Assembly: GCF_945859685.1 (NCBI RefSeq)
Contig: NC_079147.1
Location: forward strand, 184,371,174-184,435,173
Length of the DNA stretch: 64,000 nucleotides
Source of the DNA: Eupeodes corollae
Taxonomy: Eukaryota; Arthropoda; Insecta; Diptera; Syrphidae
Reading direction: 5' to 3'
The stretch's first letter is position 1, and each line of letters begins with the position of its first letter. Position numbers and translations under genes: made by a program. Below the pieces are notes generated by a model that searched no databases, had not been told where the DNA came from, and worked only from the letters and a program-made list of their open reading frames with translations. This document shows positions 11,884 through 23,704 of this stretch, one piece after another.

Positions 11884-14392
11884 TGGTTACCTGATTGACG
11901 ACGTTCGATCAACAGACATCGAAATACTATGCTTACAAATTAAAATGGAAACAGGACATTTATTTATTGTATCAGCAATTATACCTCCAAGCTCCAAGAA
12001 TGAGGTTTTTGAAAAACTAAACAACTATATAGAAAGTATTTATATCTTTTTGGAGCCTGAAGACGAAGTACTGGTTGTTTGTGATTTTAATTTACCCAAT
12101 CTCAATTGGATTCAAATTGACGACACTTAGTTCTACGTTTCAATAAACGCGTCATCTTCAAATGAATTTTTGGAAAAACACTCGATCTGGTATTTTTCTC
12201 CGAAACCATATGCTCTGAAGCAGCTGTGATTTTTTCTGCTGTCAAAATTGCGGACGAAGATTCCCATTATCCTGCATTAGACATATCACTTAATTTAAAC
12301 ATGGGTTCACCTCATATGGTATCTAATAACAACAAACTAGAATTTAACTTTAGTAGGTGTAATTTTGAAAACCTTTTTACGAGTAACTTATTATGTACGA
12401 TCAATTGGGATCACTTATTTTGTAACTTAAATATTGACCATATGTGTACAATTTTGTATTTAACTCTTTTTGACTGTTTCTACAAAACGATTCTATTTTA
12501 AAAAGACTCGAAATAACTCGATTGTTCCACCATGGTTTGATTCTCACGTTAAAAACTTAAAAAAAAAGGAATAAAGATTGGATAAAGTATTATCAAACAG
12601 GAACTGATGATGGTGATGATGACTTTTCACTAACTTCTCTAACATCCTATATAAAGACTACATTCGGAAAATTTAATTAAACCTTAAAAATAGTCCTGAT
12701 AGTTTTTGCAAATTCGTTAATCGTAAGAAGAAAACATGTGGGTACCCTAACTTAATGACTGATCCGACATCAAATAGGAATGAGCCGAGAATAATATCGA
12801 ACATGTTTGCAAACTACTTCAAAGTTGTTTTTGCAGATTGTAATCCTATTAGTTTTCCTAACACATCTACCACTGTTATAAATTACGCCCACTTAAATTC
12901 TATCAATTTCGAATTTTTTAGTCCTGGTCCCGACCGTGTACCAACATCCATTTTAAAGAAATGTGCTGCGTATTTAGCACACCCGTTATGTGTTCTTTTC
13001 AACACGTCTTTAAGTAACTCGCTGTTTCTTTTTTCTGGAAGAGCTCCTTCATAATACCAGTGCAAAAAAAGGTCCTAAAAACAAAATAATGAACTACCGA
13101 CCTATAGCTAAACTATCTGTGAAACCTAATTTGTTTAAGTCAATCGTAGGTAGCGTCCTTTCTTTTCACTTTAGTTTTTGTTAAAAAGCGTTCAACTGTT
13201 ACTAATCTGTTTAACTTTGAGTCCTTTTGTTTAGATGTTTTTGAAAAACGTGAACAAGTAGATTGTATCTTATATGATTTCAGCAAGGCCTTTGACAAAT
13301 TGTGCCATACAAATTTATTTTTAAAACTATCACAGCAAGGTTTTAACGACTGTTTCAGAAACTAGATCTCCTCATATTTACAAGATAGACGTTATACAGT
13401 TAAATTTCGTAATGAGTGTTCAAGTTCATTCGTTGTGAATTCTGGTGTCCCACAGGGTAGTCACCTTGATCCTAATTAATTTTTTTTATTTATAAATGAC
13501 TTGGTTTTCTAATATACAAAATTCGTCTTTCCTAATATATGCTGAAGATATTAAAATAAAAAAAAATGAACTCTACATCTAACTGTCTTCTCTTGCAAGA
13601 AGACTTAATATTATTCAGGGAATGGTGCAATTATAATCGTCTTGTTTATAATGTTGACAAATGTAAAAATATGAGTTTTACGCGTACAAAAGTTCCAATC
13701 GTATTTAGTTACATGTTTGATTCCTGTGTTTTAAGAAGATTATATGTATATTCTGACTTGGGTGTTGTCTTAGATTCTAAACTAACATTTAATGAACATA
13801 TCAACTTCATAGTTAAAAAAGCAAATAGAGTTCTGGGATATATTAAAAAAATTTCCGTGATTTTCGTGATCCATATGCTTTTTGTTTCATTTGTAAGACC
13901 AGTCCTGGAATATGCTTGCACAGTATTGTCACCTTAATACGCCGTACACGTCACAAGACTCGAAGCCATTCAGAAAAGATGTTTGCTATTTTGTCTACGA
14001 TCCCTTCCGTATTCAAACATTACCGCCTTATTCACAAATACTTTCTCTGATAAATCATCCTTCTTTGACAAATCTTAGGATGTGATTGCAGTTTTGTTTT
14101 ATTGTTTTATTGTTGGAATAATAAAAGGACAAATTTCATCACCATCAGTTCTTGGTAGTTTAAACTTTAGTTTTAGTTTGAATATAAGACTGCAGAAACC
14201 TTTGAATACTAATTTTAGCAGATCAAACTATTGTGTGCATAGACCCCTAAATCAATTCACGAAATGATAATATTATAAAAAGTATAAGTTCCAAATTTAT
14301 ATTTTTCAACAGTCTAGTTTAAGTTTATAGATTTTAATTATACATATATTAAGAATTTTTGTGTGTAAGTATTTAATGAATTATAAATAAAT
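11884..14392 (+). mobile_element. LINE-A non-LTR retrotransposon, copy 1 (5'-truncated, decayed)
   Basis: The order of domains is that of an endonuclease-RT LINE. VVCDFNLPNLNW (12075-12110) corresponds to the endonuclease GDFN motif. GPDRVPTSILKKC (12925-12965) is RT motif 1, FSKAFDKLCH (near 13280-13310) motif A, SGVPQGSHLDP (near 13440-13470) motif B, then a degenerate YAED box (near 13545), and LVYNVDKCKNMSFTRTK to SFVRPVLEYACTV (13640-13925). The 3' UTR ends in an AATAAATAAA-type tail near 14390. It is flanked by a long direct repeat (11831-11883 and 14393-14444). A second copy is at 48446-49900 (-). Stops make it inactive. Confidence 0.8.
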
Positions 14393-14444
14393 AAATCAAT
14401 CTATCACGCTAAGATTTTGAGATATAACCATTTATAATTCGAAA
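14393..14444. repeat. Direct repeat flanking LINE-A, right copy
   Basis: Near-copy of 11831-11883, starting directly after the LINE-A A-rich tail. Differences are one T/A change and a four-base block (AAGT versus TATA). Confidence 0.7.
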
Positions 14445-14449
14445 CAAGA

Positions 14450-14761
14450 CGTTAGGCTTTTTGAAGCTATCTAAATTCATGAACTAGTTTTTTTTCCTTC
14501 GGATTTTCGATCGAACAGCAGTACCTACCGTTAATAAACATCAGACTGTCGTCAGCGTCGGGCAGATTGTGCAGCTGAATTTGTTTGGCTGCAGAAAGAG
14601 CGGGACGGACGAAGCGGCACTGGCTCGTAAAGAATGTAAGTAATGGCAAATACTTTGTTAATTTTTTGGTAAAAATAATTGAAATTATTGTTTTTTCTCT
14701 GACGTTTATGAACTCAAATCGGACTAAGTAAGCGTTTTTCGTTTACTGCAGACATTCTGCA
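14450..14761. other. Unassigned stretch with a short minus-strand frame
   Basis: A minus-strand frame of 60 residues (14467-14649), containing LPDADDSLMFINGRYCC, stands out by composition but has no recognisable homology or splice context. It could be a decayed element fragment. I cannot support a gene. Confidence 0.3.
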
Positions 14762-14843
14762 TTAGGAGTGCGTTCACAAATGCATGAGAAAAGAAATGCA
14801 ATTGTACTAACGCAGATTTTCTGCGTTTATGAATACACCCTAA
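14762..14843. mobile_element. Short palindromic MITE-like element, about 82 bp
   Basis: The left end TTAGGAGTGCGTTCACAAAT and the right end read in reverse, TTAGGGTGTATTCATAAACG, are inverted copies over about 21 bp with roughly 75% identity. The internal CGCAGATTTTCTGCG (14811-14825) forms a hairpin. TGCAGACATTCTGCA (14747-14761) is a similar hairpin immediately outside. No target-site duplication is evident. Confidence 0.4.
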
Positions 14844-15269
14844 GCCTTCAAAAACACGTTTTTGATTGTCTTTAGAATTTTTAGAATGGTGTATTACAAA
14901 AACCTGGTGTGATAGAAAGATTAAATGGCAAGATTGGAATTCAGGTCATATAACCAAAATCATGAAATAACATACATAAGGTCGAAAAGAGAAACTTTGT
15001 ACAAAATTTCACTTAAGAAAACGTCACAAAGCCCAAATAAAATGTAACGCCCAAATTTAGGAATTGCATAATTTTTTATATTTGGTGGTTAGGATTAGAG
15101 ACGCGTATTAACAGTGAGTAATGTATTGGGAGCATGCTGCCCCCTTACTTGGGCTCACTATAGGATTTGAGGTAGGTGCAATGTTGGGTGTATGCAAGGT
15201 TTCTTTGCATTTAAGGAATGTGATTTTAAGAACCTTTTGCATACGCACTACCTTGACTGTCATATAGGC

Positions 15270-15634
15270 ACAGAAGTTTCAGAGTTTTCATCACTTGGAA
15301 GATTTTAACGCCAAAATTGGTAAAGAAGGTACATATCTTTGGTAGGTCAATCGGAAGACGACATAGACTACCCGACATCACATCTGAAATCGGACTCAGG
15401 CTTATCGACTTCCTAGCAGAGAAAAAACATGGTGTTGAGTAGCACCAGATTCCCTAGCACAGATACTTGGAGGTCCCCCAATGATCGTTTCTATTGACGG
15501 AAGACTCTCCTCTAGCGTTTAACTTGTTATTCGAAACTGAAGGCAGCAAGGTAGAGATCGAGTAAGCTGGCGAAAGTTATTACTTGAGGCTCAGGAGCAC
15601 AATGCGCTGTAGCGCCAATTTAAGTAAAGTAAGG
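15270..15634 (+). mobile_element. RTE-like LINE relic with large internal deletion
   Basis: The left part matches the endonuclease region of the 44848-48340 element (GAAGATTTTAACGCC at about 15298, then a segment corresponding to IIGRYSLHD...NGFRLVDF). The right part, from about 15572, matches its extreme 3' end (GAGGCTCAGGAGC...CTGTAGCGCC, TTTAAGTAAAGTAAG tail, 15580-15634). The whole RT is missing between them, so this is an internal-deletion derivative. Confidence 0.75.
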
Positions 15635-15639
15635 TAATA

Positions 15640-16018
15640 TTGTCAGAATGACCAAATGTTGAGGCATATGACTTCTTTTGGGATAGGTCAATTAGTAATT
15701 TGAACGATATGATATTTTAAAATTGATTTGGGCAATATGACATTGATTTTGGGCTTTGTAGCAATTCCTTCTGAAAAAATTTTCGGGCGGGCGATAGAGC
15801 CATCTTCGGGCGACATGACATTTTTAATATTTTGGCAATATTTCATTGGACAATAAAACCGAATGGTTCTTTTTATTTGAAATATCAAAAAACCCTACAA
15901 CGTGTATATTTAAAAACTATCTTAAGATTATGAACAAAAACAATTGACTTTTGAAATTAACGTCAAATTGTATTTATTCTGAATTGATTATTCTAAGAAA
16001 ATAAACGTTTTATAAAGA
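15640..16018. other. Upstream region of the Indy-like gene
   Basis: About 380 bp between an RTE relic and the first Met codon of the Indy-like gene. It presumably contains the promoter and 5' UTR, but I see no convincing TATA box or initiator and cannot place a transcription start. A non-coding upstream exon is possible. Confidence 0.3.
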
Positions 16019-19000
16019 ATGGAGTAAGTTAAAGACAGTCGTTTAAGGTCTATTATTAATTGGTTTAATCTTTTCTATATTTTAATGTTTTTAGAGCATC
16101 TCAGGATGGACAAGTTGGACTAAAACAATGCCTTTTCTTCCATTGGGAAGGAATTGTCATAATTATTATGCCAATATGTTTTTTGATAGCAATGTTAACC
16201 AATGATACCCAGGTATAAATATTACAAATACATGTAGGAAAACGTTTAAAGACATTGAATCTTTAATGTTTCTATTTTTATTTTAGCCATATCGATGCAT
16301 GTACGTCATCATTGCTATGTTTATTGGTTGGTTAACAAAAATATATCCCTTTGCTATTACTTCAATGTTCCCAGTTGTTGCATTTCCACTGATGAATATT
16401 ATGGTAGTAGGAATATTTTAATTAAATAAGTTTCTGATATTTAAATAATTTTTTTTCATAAACAGACTTCTGATAAAACATGTTCTATGTATTTTAAAGA
16501 AACTTTGGTAATGTTCGTTATCACTATTATGATAGCTTTAGCAATGGAATATACAAAGTTGCACACTCGATGGGCAGTCATCGTAATTAAATTTGTTGGG
16601 TCAAGTCCAAGAAAGTAAGGTTGAATAATGTAAATATTTTAAGAAATATTGGGTTACTAATATTTTTGTCGGGGGGTTAATTGTTGCAGGTTACATCTGA
16701 TTTTGATTGTGTTAACTGCATCCCTTTCCATGTTTGTACCAAATGCTGCTTCTGTAACTCTGATGTATCCATTGACGAAAGCCATTTTGGAACAACTGTC
16801 AAGTGTAAGTTAAAAATTATTTTAAATTGGAGCTACTCTACTACTACAAAACTTTCGGTTCTAAATCAAAGAAATTTCGCACCAAAACACTGACATTTGT
16901 CGAAGGTTCTGAAGTATGCACAGCTTTTTTCTGATATCCGATTCTTATAAAACTTTTGGTTTGCATGAATGTTTCAATAATTTTGCAAAATATTATTGAC
17001 TTATGTATATTTTCTGAACTTAGAATTTAAGGAGGATCTATTTCGTAAATTTACTTTATACCGAAGTTTTAACCAAATTTGGATCAATCCTTCTTCAAGT
17101 GAAGAGAACACGGCTAATAGATAAAATGTCCAAATGAAACCGTCTAAAAATTCCATGCAATTTCTAGTAAAGCTATGTCTTTCAAAAACTCAGTCACGTA
17201 GCTTTGTTAGGATTTGTTGTTTGTTTATTTCCTAGAACTAAAAATTTTACTCCAATATCATCTTTTTGCATAAATTTTGACAGTTTTTGGATTCAACTTC
17301 AGTTGTTTTCAGTTTGACTTTGACAGTTTTGGGGGGAATACAGTCTTAAATATATGAGCCACTACTTAATATGTATATATTCAATCCATTTTTATTTGTA
17401 GCAAGGAATGTGTGAACTTTATGAAGATAATAACCCCGATATCCCAAAAACTGCGTATGTTCTCGCTGAGAGGTTTCTGATAAGTCTGTCAGATCTTAAA
17501 GAATGTTCTGTTTGTTTATTTTTAGAAAGAGACCCTCCAAGATAGCAATTTGTTTTTACTTAAGTATAGCTTATGCCTCTTCAATGGGTGGAGCGGGTAA
17601 TTTAACGGGAACTTCAACAAATTATGTGTTCCTTAAAATCTATGAAGCGTAAGTTTCACCTGTCAGAAATATAACAAACTTATAACTAAATCTATGCTTC
17701 TACATATATTTCTAGTAAATTTCCGAATAATCGGGATGACATTGACTTTGCATATTATTTAAAATATGCATTTCCACCGACGGTTGTTTACATAGGATTG
17801 ATGTATTTGATGATGGAGTTTACATACATGGGACTTTTTAGGTAAATTAAAAAAAATGTTTTTTTTTTTAAGTACGTATTTAAAACTATATTTATTTATT
17901 TTTAAAAGATCCAATAGCCCAGAAGCAAAAGCATTGCAATTTAGCGATGACCAAAAAATGGCTGCTCAACAAATGGCTAATGATAAATATGAAGAAATCG
18001 GATCTCCTTCGATGGAACAATGTACTGTGGGAACACTTATTATATCTATGATTTTTTTTATTTTCTTTAGGCAACCTGAATTTATAACCGGATGGTCAAG
18101 TTTGGTTAGCGGAAAGTAAGTGTTTAAATTTAATAAAATTTTTAAGTGCTTTGAAATTCAAAGTTCTAAGTTCAGTCTTCTCACATCTTTAAAGGTGTAG
18201 AAAAAAATTAACCTTTCACTTTTTGACAGATGTCAAAATAACTTTTAATTGCTGTGCAAAATGTTTATTATTACGCTTAAAAGTAGAGGACATTTCTTCC
18301 TCAAAAGACGTACAAAACATGAACCTTGTATGTGTTTTTCTTTGACAGTTTTTCAACTCAAACTCATAAAGAGCTTGATATATGTTATTGCACAGTTTAT
18401 ATTTTTAAGATCTCAGAGATTTCCGTATTCTCAGAAATATAAACAAAGTTTCTCACATAAATTTCTTACTTTTGCTGTCAAAAATGTTAAGAACAAAATT
18501 TGTGTCATAATATTTTGCAAGAGTTCTCTAACGCATATCTCAAAAAGACTGAAAAAAAAAAATGCAAAGCCAATTTGATTTTTAGATGAGAAGACTATCT
18601 GAGAAAATTATCAAAAATCTTGGAAATATAAACTTATTCAAACTCAAAAATAGTTTAAAATAAAACAAACTTCAATTTAATATTTGTATTAATTTATTTT
18701 CTTTCAGAGAAATTTTGAACGCATCTGTGGCCACCGTTGTTATATACCTGATATTTAGTTTGCCAGCGAATTTCACATTTCTTAAATGTTGGGATGGTAA
18801 TTACTAATTAATTGTTTACATTTAAAATATTAACATTTTTTTCTAAACATAATTATAGTTAACTCAGTTGGAAAAACACCTGGAATATTAACCTGGAAAT
18901 ACGTTAATTCAATTCTTCCTTGGGAAGTAGTCTTTTTCATTGGTAAGAATTTAAGGGCTTTACAATATTTAGACTTACTATTCAATAGTTCCGCATTGCC

Positions 19001-19707
19001 ATTTAAAAGGAAATTTTAAAATTAATCCAAACCACAATTTAAAACCCTTATTCTTTTGATATCATATTTTTTCAAACTTCCGTAAAAAGGTTGTGGAGGA
19101 GCATTAGCTGAAGCATGTCACGCAAGTGGATTGACAGAACTGCTGGGTGATTCACTTTCGAACTTAAAAAATCTTCCATGTCCTTTAAGTTTGTTAATTT
19201 CAATTGTGCTTATGGAAATGTTCACAAATATAACTGTAAGTTCATCAGTTATGAGTGTTATTGCACCAGGAATTCTTCGATTGGTAAGAAAACATTAATA
19301 CCATATTTTTATATGAGCGTATAATCAAAAATTGATACCACTTAATGTTTAATAAACAGGCTGTTGAATCAGAAAGACATCCATTATATTTTATGTTGCC
19401 AGTTGGCATGGCAGGAAGTATGGCATTTTTAATGCCATCAGCAACAGCACCAAATGCATTAGTTTCAATTTTTGCTAACATCAGGAACAAAGATCTGGTA
19501 GGATTTTTGTTGTTGTTCTTGGGAAACATACAAATTAAATTATCTAAATTTATTTTTTTTTAGATTTTAGCTGGAATAGGGCCATCTATTGCATCGATAA
19601 TAACAATTTTTATTTTTTCACAAAGTTGGGCAGTTTTAATGTTTCCTGAACTAATGGAATTTCCCAATTGGATTAATGAAATTCCAGTAACAACGGAAGC
19701 TGAGTAA
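16019..19707 (+). CDS. Indy-like: SLC13/DASS family transporter, Indy-like (14 exons, complete)
   Basis: Multi-pass plasma-membrane transporter of the SLC13 family; relatives carry citrate and dicarboxylates. Exons: 16019-16023, 16095-16212, 16287-16403, 16466-16614, 16690-16804, 17402-17454, 17526-17648, 17716-17841, 17909-18115, 18708-18796, 18859-18942, 19090-19283, 19360-19497, 19564-19707. All introns are GT-AG and all phases agree, giving 553 residues, the usual family length. Seen in the protein: [20 protein letters not shown] near the N-terminus (first membrane segment), [20 protein letters not shown] (residues 90-109), the [11 protein letters not shown] re-entrant region (143-153), [17 protein letters not shown] (202-218), [10 protein letters not shown] (396-405), [10 protein letters not shown] (440-449), [20 protein letters not shown] (near 467-486), then a short C-terminus. 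The two family SNT motifs read Pro-Asn-Ala (147-149) and Thr-Asn-Ile (441-443). The 5-nt first coding exon is the least certain part. Substrate cannot be inferred. Confidence 0.92.
18176..18596. repeat. Possible MITE inside intron 9 of the Indy-like gene
   Basis: The imperfect inverted pair GTCTTCTCACATCT (18176-18189) and AGATGAGAAGAC (18583-18594) brackets most of the 592-bp intron 9, one of the two longest introns of the gene. A 109-residue open frame inside (18249-18578) has no coding character. Weak evidence. Confidence 0.3.
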
Positions 19708-19805
19708 AATATTTGAAGAATTTTTTTTTTATTTTATTTTCGATATTCATTAGCTCTTAGTTTTGTTTGAGGGAATTAAAATTTTGTTTAATTAAAATTA
19801 ATTGA

Positions 19806-19811
19806 AATAAA
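19806..19811 (+). promoter_or_regulatory. Poly(A) signal of the Indy-like gene
   Basis: AATAAA 99 bp after the stop codon, the first canonical signal downstream. It implies a short 3' UTR ending near 19830. Confidence 0.6.
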
Positions 19812-19869
19812 TTTTGATATTGCAAAAAATTAGTGATTTTTAAAAGAAATTAAATTACATTTTTTACTT

Positions 19870-20300
19870 TCACTCGACTGCATTTTGCAATTTGTCCGTA
19901 AACTAGCCATGGATCTCTGGTTACCAATATAACAGTATCATTAGCAAAGCTGACAACGATAGTGTAGGGCTCTACTGGAATATCCCTTTTATATAGAGAT
20001 ACAAGGTTAGTCCAGGACACTTCCTTGCGGTACCCCAGTTTCTATTTTCTTTAGTTTGGTGGTGCCGTATTCTAAAGTATATAAGATTTTAGTACTTCAG
20101 AAGGTTAAGAAGCAGTTTGTAATCAAGTCCAAAATGCTTAACTTTGTCAAAGACTTGAGTAACATCTAAGATGTAGTCGAGCATACTTGTTTTTCTTCAA
20201 ATGCCTTTTCTACCCCATCAGTAATTCGATTATTTCAATCTTAATTGATGGTTTGGAATTAGTCCTCTTTATTTCATTATTTAGTTAAACTCTTTTAGTG
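19870..20300 (-). mobile_element. Jockey-clade LINE relic, minus strand
   Basis: Minus-strand translation gives a degenerate motif A region (LDVTQVFDKVKHFGLDYKLL, near 20110-20170), then a GVPQGS-like stretch near 20020, and VSFANDTVILVT (near 19920-19955), equivalent to the FADDTAIL catalytic box of jockey with D replaced by N. Stops occur between the blocks. Lies just downstream of the Indy-like gene. Confidence 0.6.
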
Positions 20301-20577
20301 ACAGTTTATCAAAATCCATGAACAGTGAAAAGAAAAAAATCTTAACGTAACAAAAAATCTTGGTGACTAATTGTGAATACCTCTTTGAAATAATATGGAA
20401 ACCTTTCATTGGAAAACAGTTAAATAATAGTTTTGGTTTGTTTCATTGTTAATGACTAAAAAGGCTACTCTCTATCGCACTTTTACAACACTGGCCAACA
20501 GGGTATAACGTAGGTAGCAATCAAATTATACTTTTTCTAGGATATTTGATAGCTTTAGTTCGAATTAAACCTCTATA

Positions 20578-21461
20578 CCTTAGACCCTCTAAATTGCGCC
20601 AACTATAGAGGCATCATTCTCCTGAAAATTGCATATAAGAAATTTTCTGCCATTTTATGAGAATGTGTGAAGCCTCCGTTAACAACCTGATAGGTCCATA
20701 TCGTTGTGGCTTCAGACCAGAAAAGTCTATCATTGACCTAATACTCACATTATGGCAGATCTTGTAAAAAAACCAAGGAACTTTAAATCAATACCCACCA
20801 TCTCTTTATTAATTTTAAAGCCGCGTATGACAGCAATTATAGGGAAGAGCTCTACAGAGCAGTTTTGGTATCCCTGTCAAACTTATACGTTTGTGCAGAT
20901 TGACGGTCGAGAATGCACGCTGCTCAAGGTCAGAAAAGATCTCAACTAGTCAAACAAAGTTTTAGGCAAGGCTATGCACTGTCATGCGATCCTTCAACCA
21001 AACGAAAAATAACTCACTGCTTCTTTGGTCTTAGAAGGCAATTGAGTAATAATGTCCTCTCTTGAGCATCTAAAATCATCATCTATAAGACACTCCCAAT
21101 TCTCTTTTATGGTGCTGAGGATACTTTCAAAGAAAGATGAGAGCTTCTTAGGATACTTCGAAGAAAAATTCTTTGGTTGGAGGAGTGGAGAAAAAAATAC
21201 AACGAGGAACTGTACGGACTGTACAGCGACACTAAATTGGTTAAAAGAATAAAAGTCCAATGACTTAGATGGCTTATATGGACTCCAGAATAGAAACTCT
21301 TCGAATCGAATCCCAAGGGACGGCGCAGTAGAGGATGACCGCTACTCAGGTGGCACACGCATGTGGGAGAAGACCACAAATAACTTGGCGTCCAAAACTG
21401 GAAACATGTAGCTAGGGACTGAATTGGCTCGAGACGCATGTTACCTTAATTAAGTAAGTAG
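20578..21461 (+). mobile_element. RTE-like LINE relic, plus strand, with 3' tail
   Basis: Nucleotide-level resemblance to 46995-48335: GACCCTCTAAATTGCGCCAACTA at 20583, TGTGGCTTCAGACC near 20705, CTCTACAGAGCAGTTTTGG near 20850, then after an internal deletion the C-terminal region (CAAGGGACGGCGCAGTAGAGGA near 21312) and the TTAATTAAGTAAGTAG tail. The catalytic YADD region is lost. Inactive. Confidence 0.85.
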
Positions 21462-21464
21462 AAG

Positions 21465-22825
21465 ATAAAGATTTGTACTTTGCAAAATCATCATAGTAAT
21501 TATTGTTAAGGGATATGTTTCGGCTTAACACTGTTTTTGGTTTTTCTTTAGCATTTTCAAATCGTACATTTTAAAGGCAAGTTTCGAATTCAGGACATCT
21601 TATTTCTTTATAAGGATTTATTTCTTTGTGCAACCGAAGAAAATCGTTATTTTGTTTACAAGCTTAATTTAATTAAGTATTAAATATAATTCCTTGTCAA
21701 CATGATATTTTTTACACATAATTGTTATGTCAGCAGCTCTGTAGACCGGTTAACTTAGATATCTAGCGATCTAGCATTCCATTAAATGTAACCCCAATTG
21801 TACTCTTCAATCAACACACAACTAATTGCAATATTTACAAGGACATGTTCCTTATCTCAATCTATAGAAATAACGTTTGTGTTTCTTTATTTATTGTTTG
21901 TTAAAAATGACTCAATTACAATCGTTTCCAATTGTCGGTATTAATATGAGATTAAATCAAAATTCGCGAACTGTGTTTATTGGGGTTTGATTTTTTTGAT
22001 TGAAATCGCAAACGAACCAGGAACATGAACCAGAAACATTGCATATGCAGCTAAATTAAAACAGGTAGTTTTCAAAGTGTGTACATGATAGACTTTTGGA
22101 TATTTTGTTTTATATAATAAATGCTAAAGAGTGTTATTTTGTGAATTACTTAATTTCATTTTTTTGAGTTAATTATATGGTATTGTCAGGTCTAGAGATT
22201 AAATGTTAGATTATTATTAATTTATTCATGAAATTTGTTGGTGTGATATTTAAACACGAGTATTTTGATGGAAACAATTTATCAACTAATGAAAATCATG
22301 TATAATTTAAAGTGGAATTTAATTTGAAAGCAATTAATGTTCAATGAAGTGAATTTATATAAACAAATTTCATGTATTTCAAAAATTTCGTGACTCATGA
22401 TTAAATATTACTAACCTGTGAAACTTTTGAAATCGTGAAAAAGACTTAAAAGTGATGACATTTTGAAATGATGCAACTGTCACATGTCGAAAACTTTACA
22501 TGATCAACCAACGAAATTTTGTTCTGCTTATTGTAAGGTCCATCTTTTAAATATCTTGAACTTCATTTTAGTTAATTCAATAACAATATCTAAAGTTTCA
22601 AAGAAGTCTATTAGAAATGGATCTTAAATATAGATACAATACACGCAATAATTTTGACATGTTTCAATAAAAGGTAATATATTGAAAGAATGGATTCTCT
22701 GCCAATATGCAAATGCTTGTGGTAGAAAGTCTACTATCCATGTTATCAGACCTTTTTGATAAATTTAAGAACCTGGAAAGTGCTCTTTGGAAAATTGTAC
22801 AAAAACTTATAATTCCAGTTTTGAT
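21465..22825. other. Intergenic AT-rich stretch
   Basis: No gene, RNA or known repeat seen. Strongly AT-rich, with short frames only. Confidence 0.45.
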
Positions 22826-22828
22826 GGT

Positions 22829-23704
22829 AGGTTAGGTTAAAGTTGCTGTAAGTGACAACTTGGTCCAGTTTTATACCCCATTGAAACCTTCTTGTGATCT
22901 AAATGAAACTATTTGAAGTTGCATACGAAACGTACAAAACTAATAATGTTAGTGTGACTGATGAGATCGGTTAGGCCGTTATGTTTAGAAGAATTCTCCT
23001 AGGAAGGTTTTACGTTTTCGTGTTAAAGCAGGGCATCTACAGAGGAGGTATGTAAACAACTGTTTCTTCCATTTCATCTACCATACTCCTTCTGCATACG
23101 TCATTTGCACCGTGTACCGTGCTTTCCTATTGGCAGTGTCGAATTATGAAACCAACTATCGAGCTTATATGCAGTCTGCTTAGAGATACATTTTTTGAGG
23201 AATTTTTTTGGAATGTCTCTATGGGCCCGGCATCCAGTAAAGGTGAATATTAAACTGTTGTGCCACCTTCACAAGAGATGATCGACCGTTATGGACTGCT
23301 AAAGAGTTTGAATGGACAGAATCCAAGGATTTAATGCCAGCCCTAACTGTCTAAGAAAATCCGGATATCAGCGATGAAGCTCTGAGACAAATAGCAGAGT
23401 TTGCCGCTCTTTATTTGCTGACTATATTTTGATGTGTCAGATGGAGTAAGGGCTTGTTCTGCAGATGGGATCATATTAAGCTATCCGATTTTGCCGGATC
23501 TGAATACGATGTCTATAAGGAATGCGTATTTCAGGGTTTCAAATCCGACAGATTTTTTGTACGAAAAGAAAGCTACAGTAGTTTTCTTGACTCTTTCTTG
23601 TATATTACGATTCCAGATTAGTTTTTTGTCTGAAATAAAACCCAGATATGAAGCTTTATCTAAGAACTTTTTCCTTTTTCTTAAGGAAAGGATAATATTG
23701 GGAA
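22829..23704 (-). mobile_element. LOA-like LINE relic, copy 2, 3' part
   Basis: The left (3') end begins with TAGGTTAGGTTAAAG, as in copies 1 and 3. GCATACGTCATTTGCACCGTGTACCGTGCTTTCCTATTGGCAGTGTC (23093-23139) parallels copy 3 near 34146-34202. At the right end the minus strand encodes a thumb-like segment (SDKKLIWNRNIQERVKKTTVA, 23570-23635). The element is interrupted at about 23705 by LINE-D and appears to resume at 25135. Confidence 0.7.

Noticed and set aside
18249..18578. 109-codon frame as an extra gene
   Set aside because: It lies within intron 9 of the Indy-like gene, is A/T-biased and has no recognised domain.
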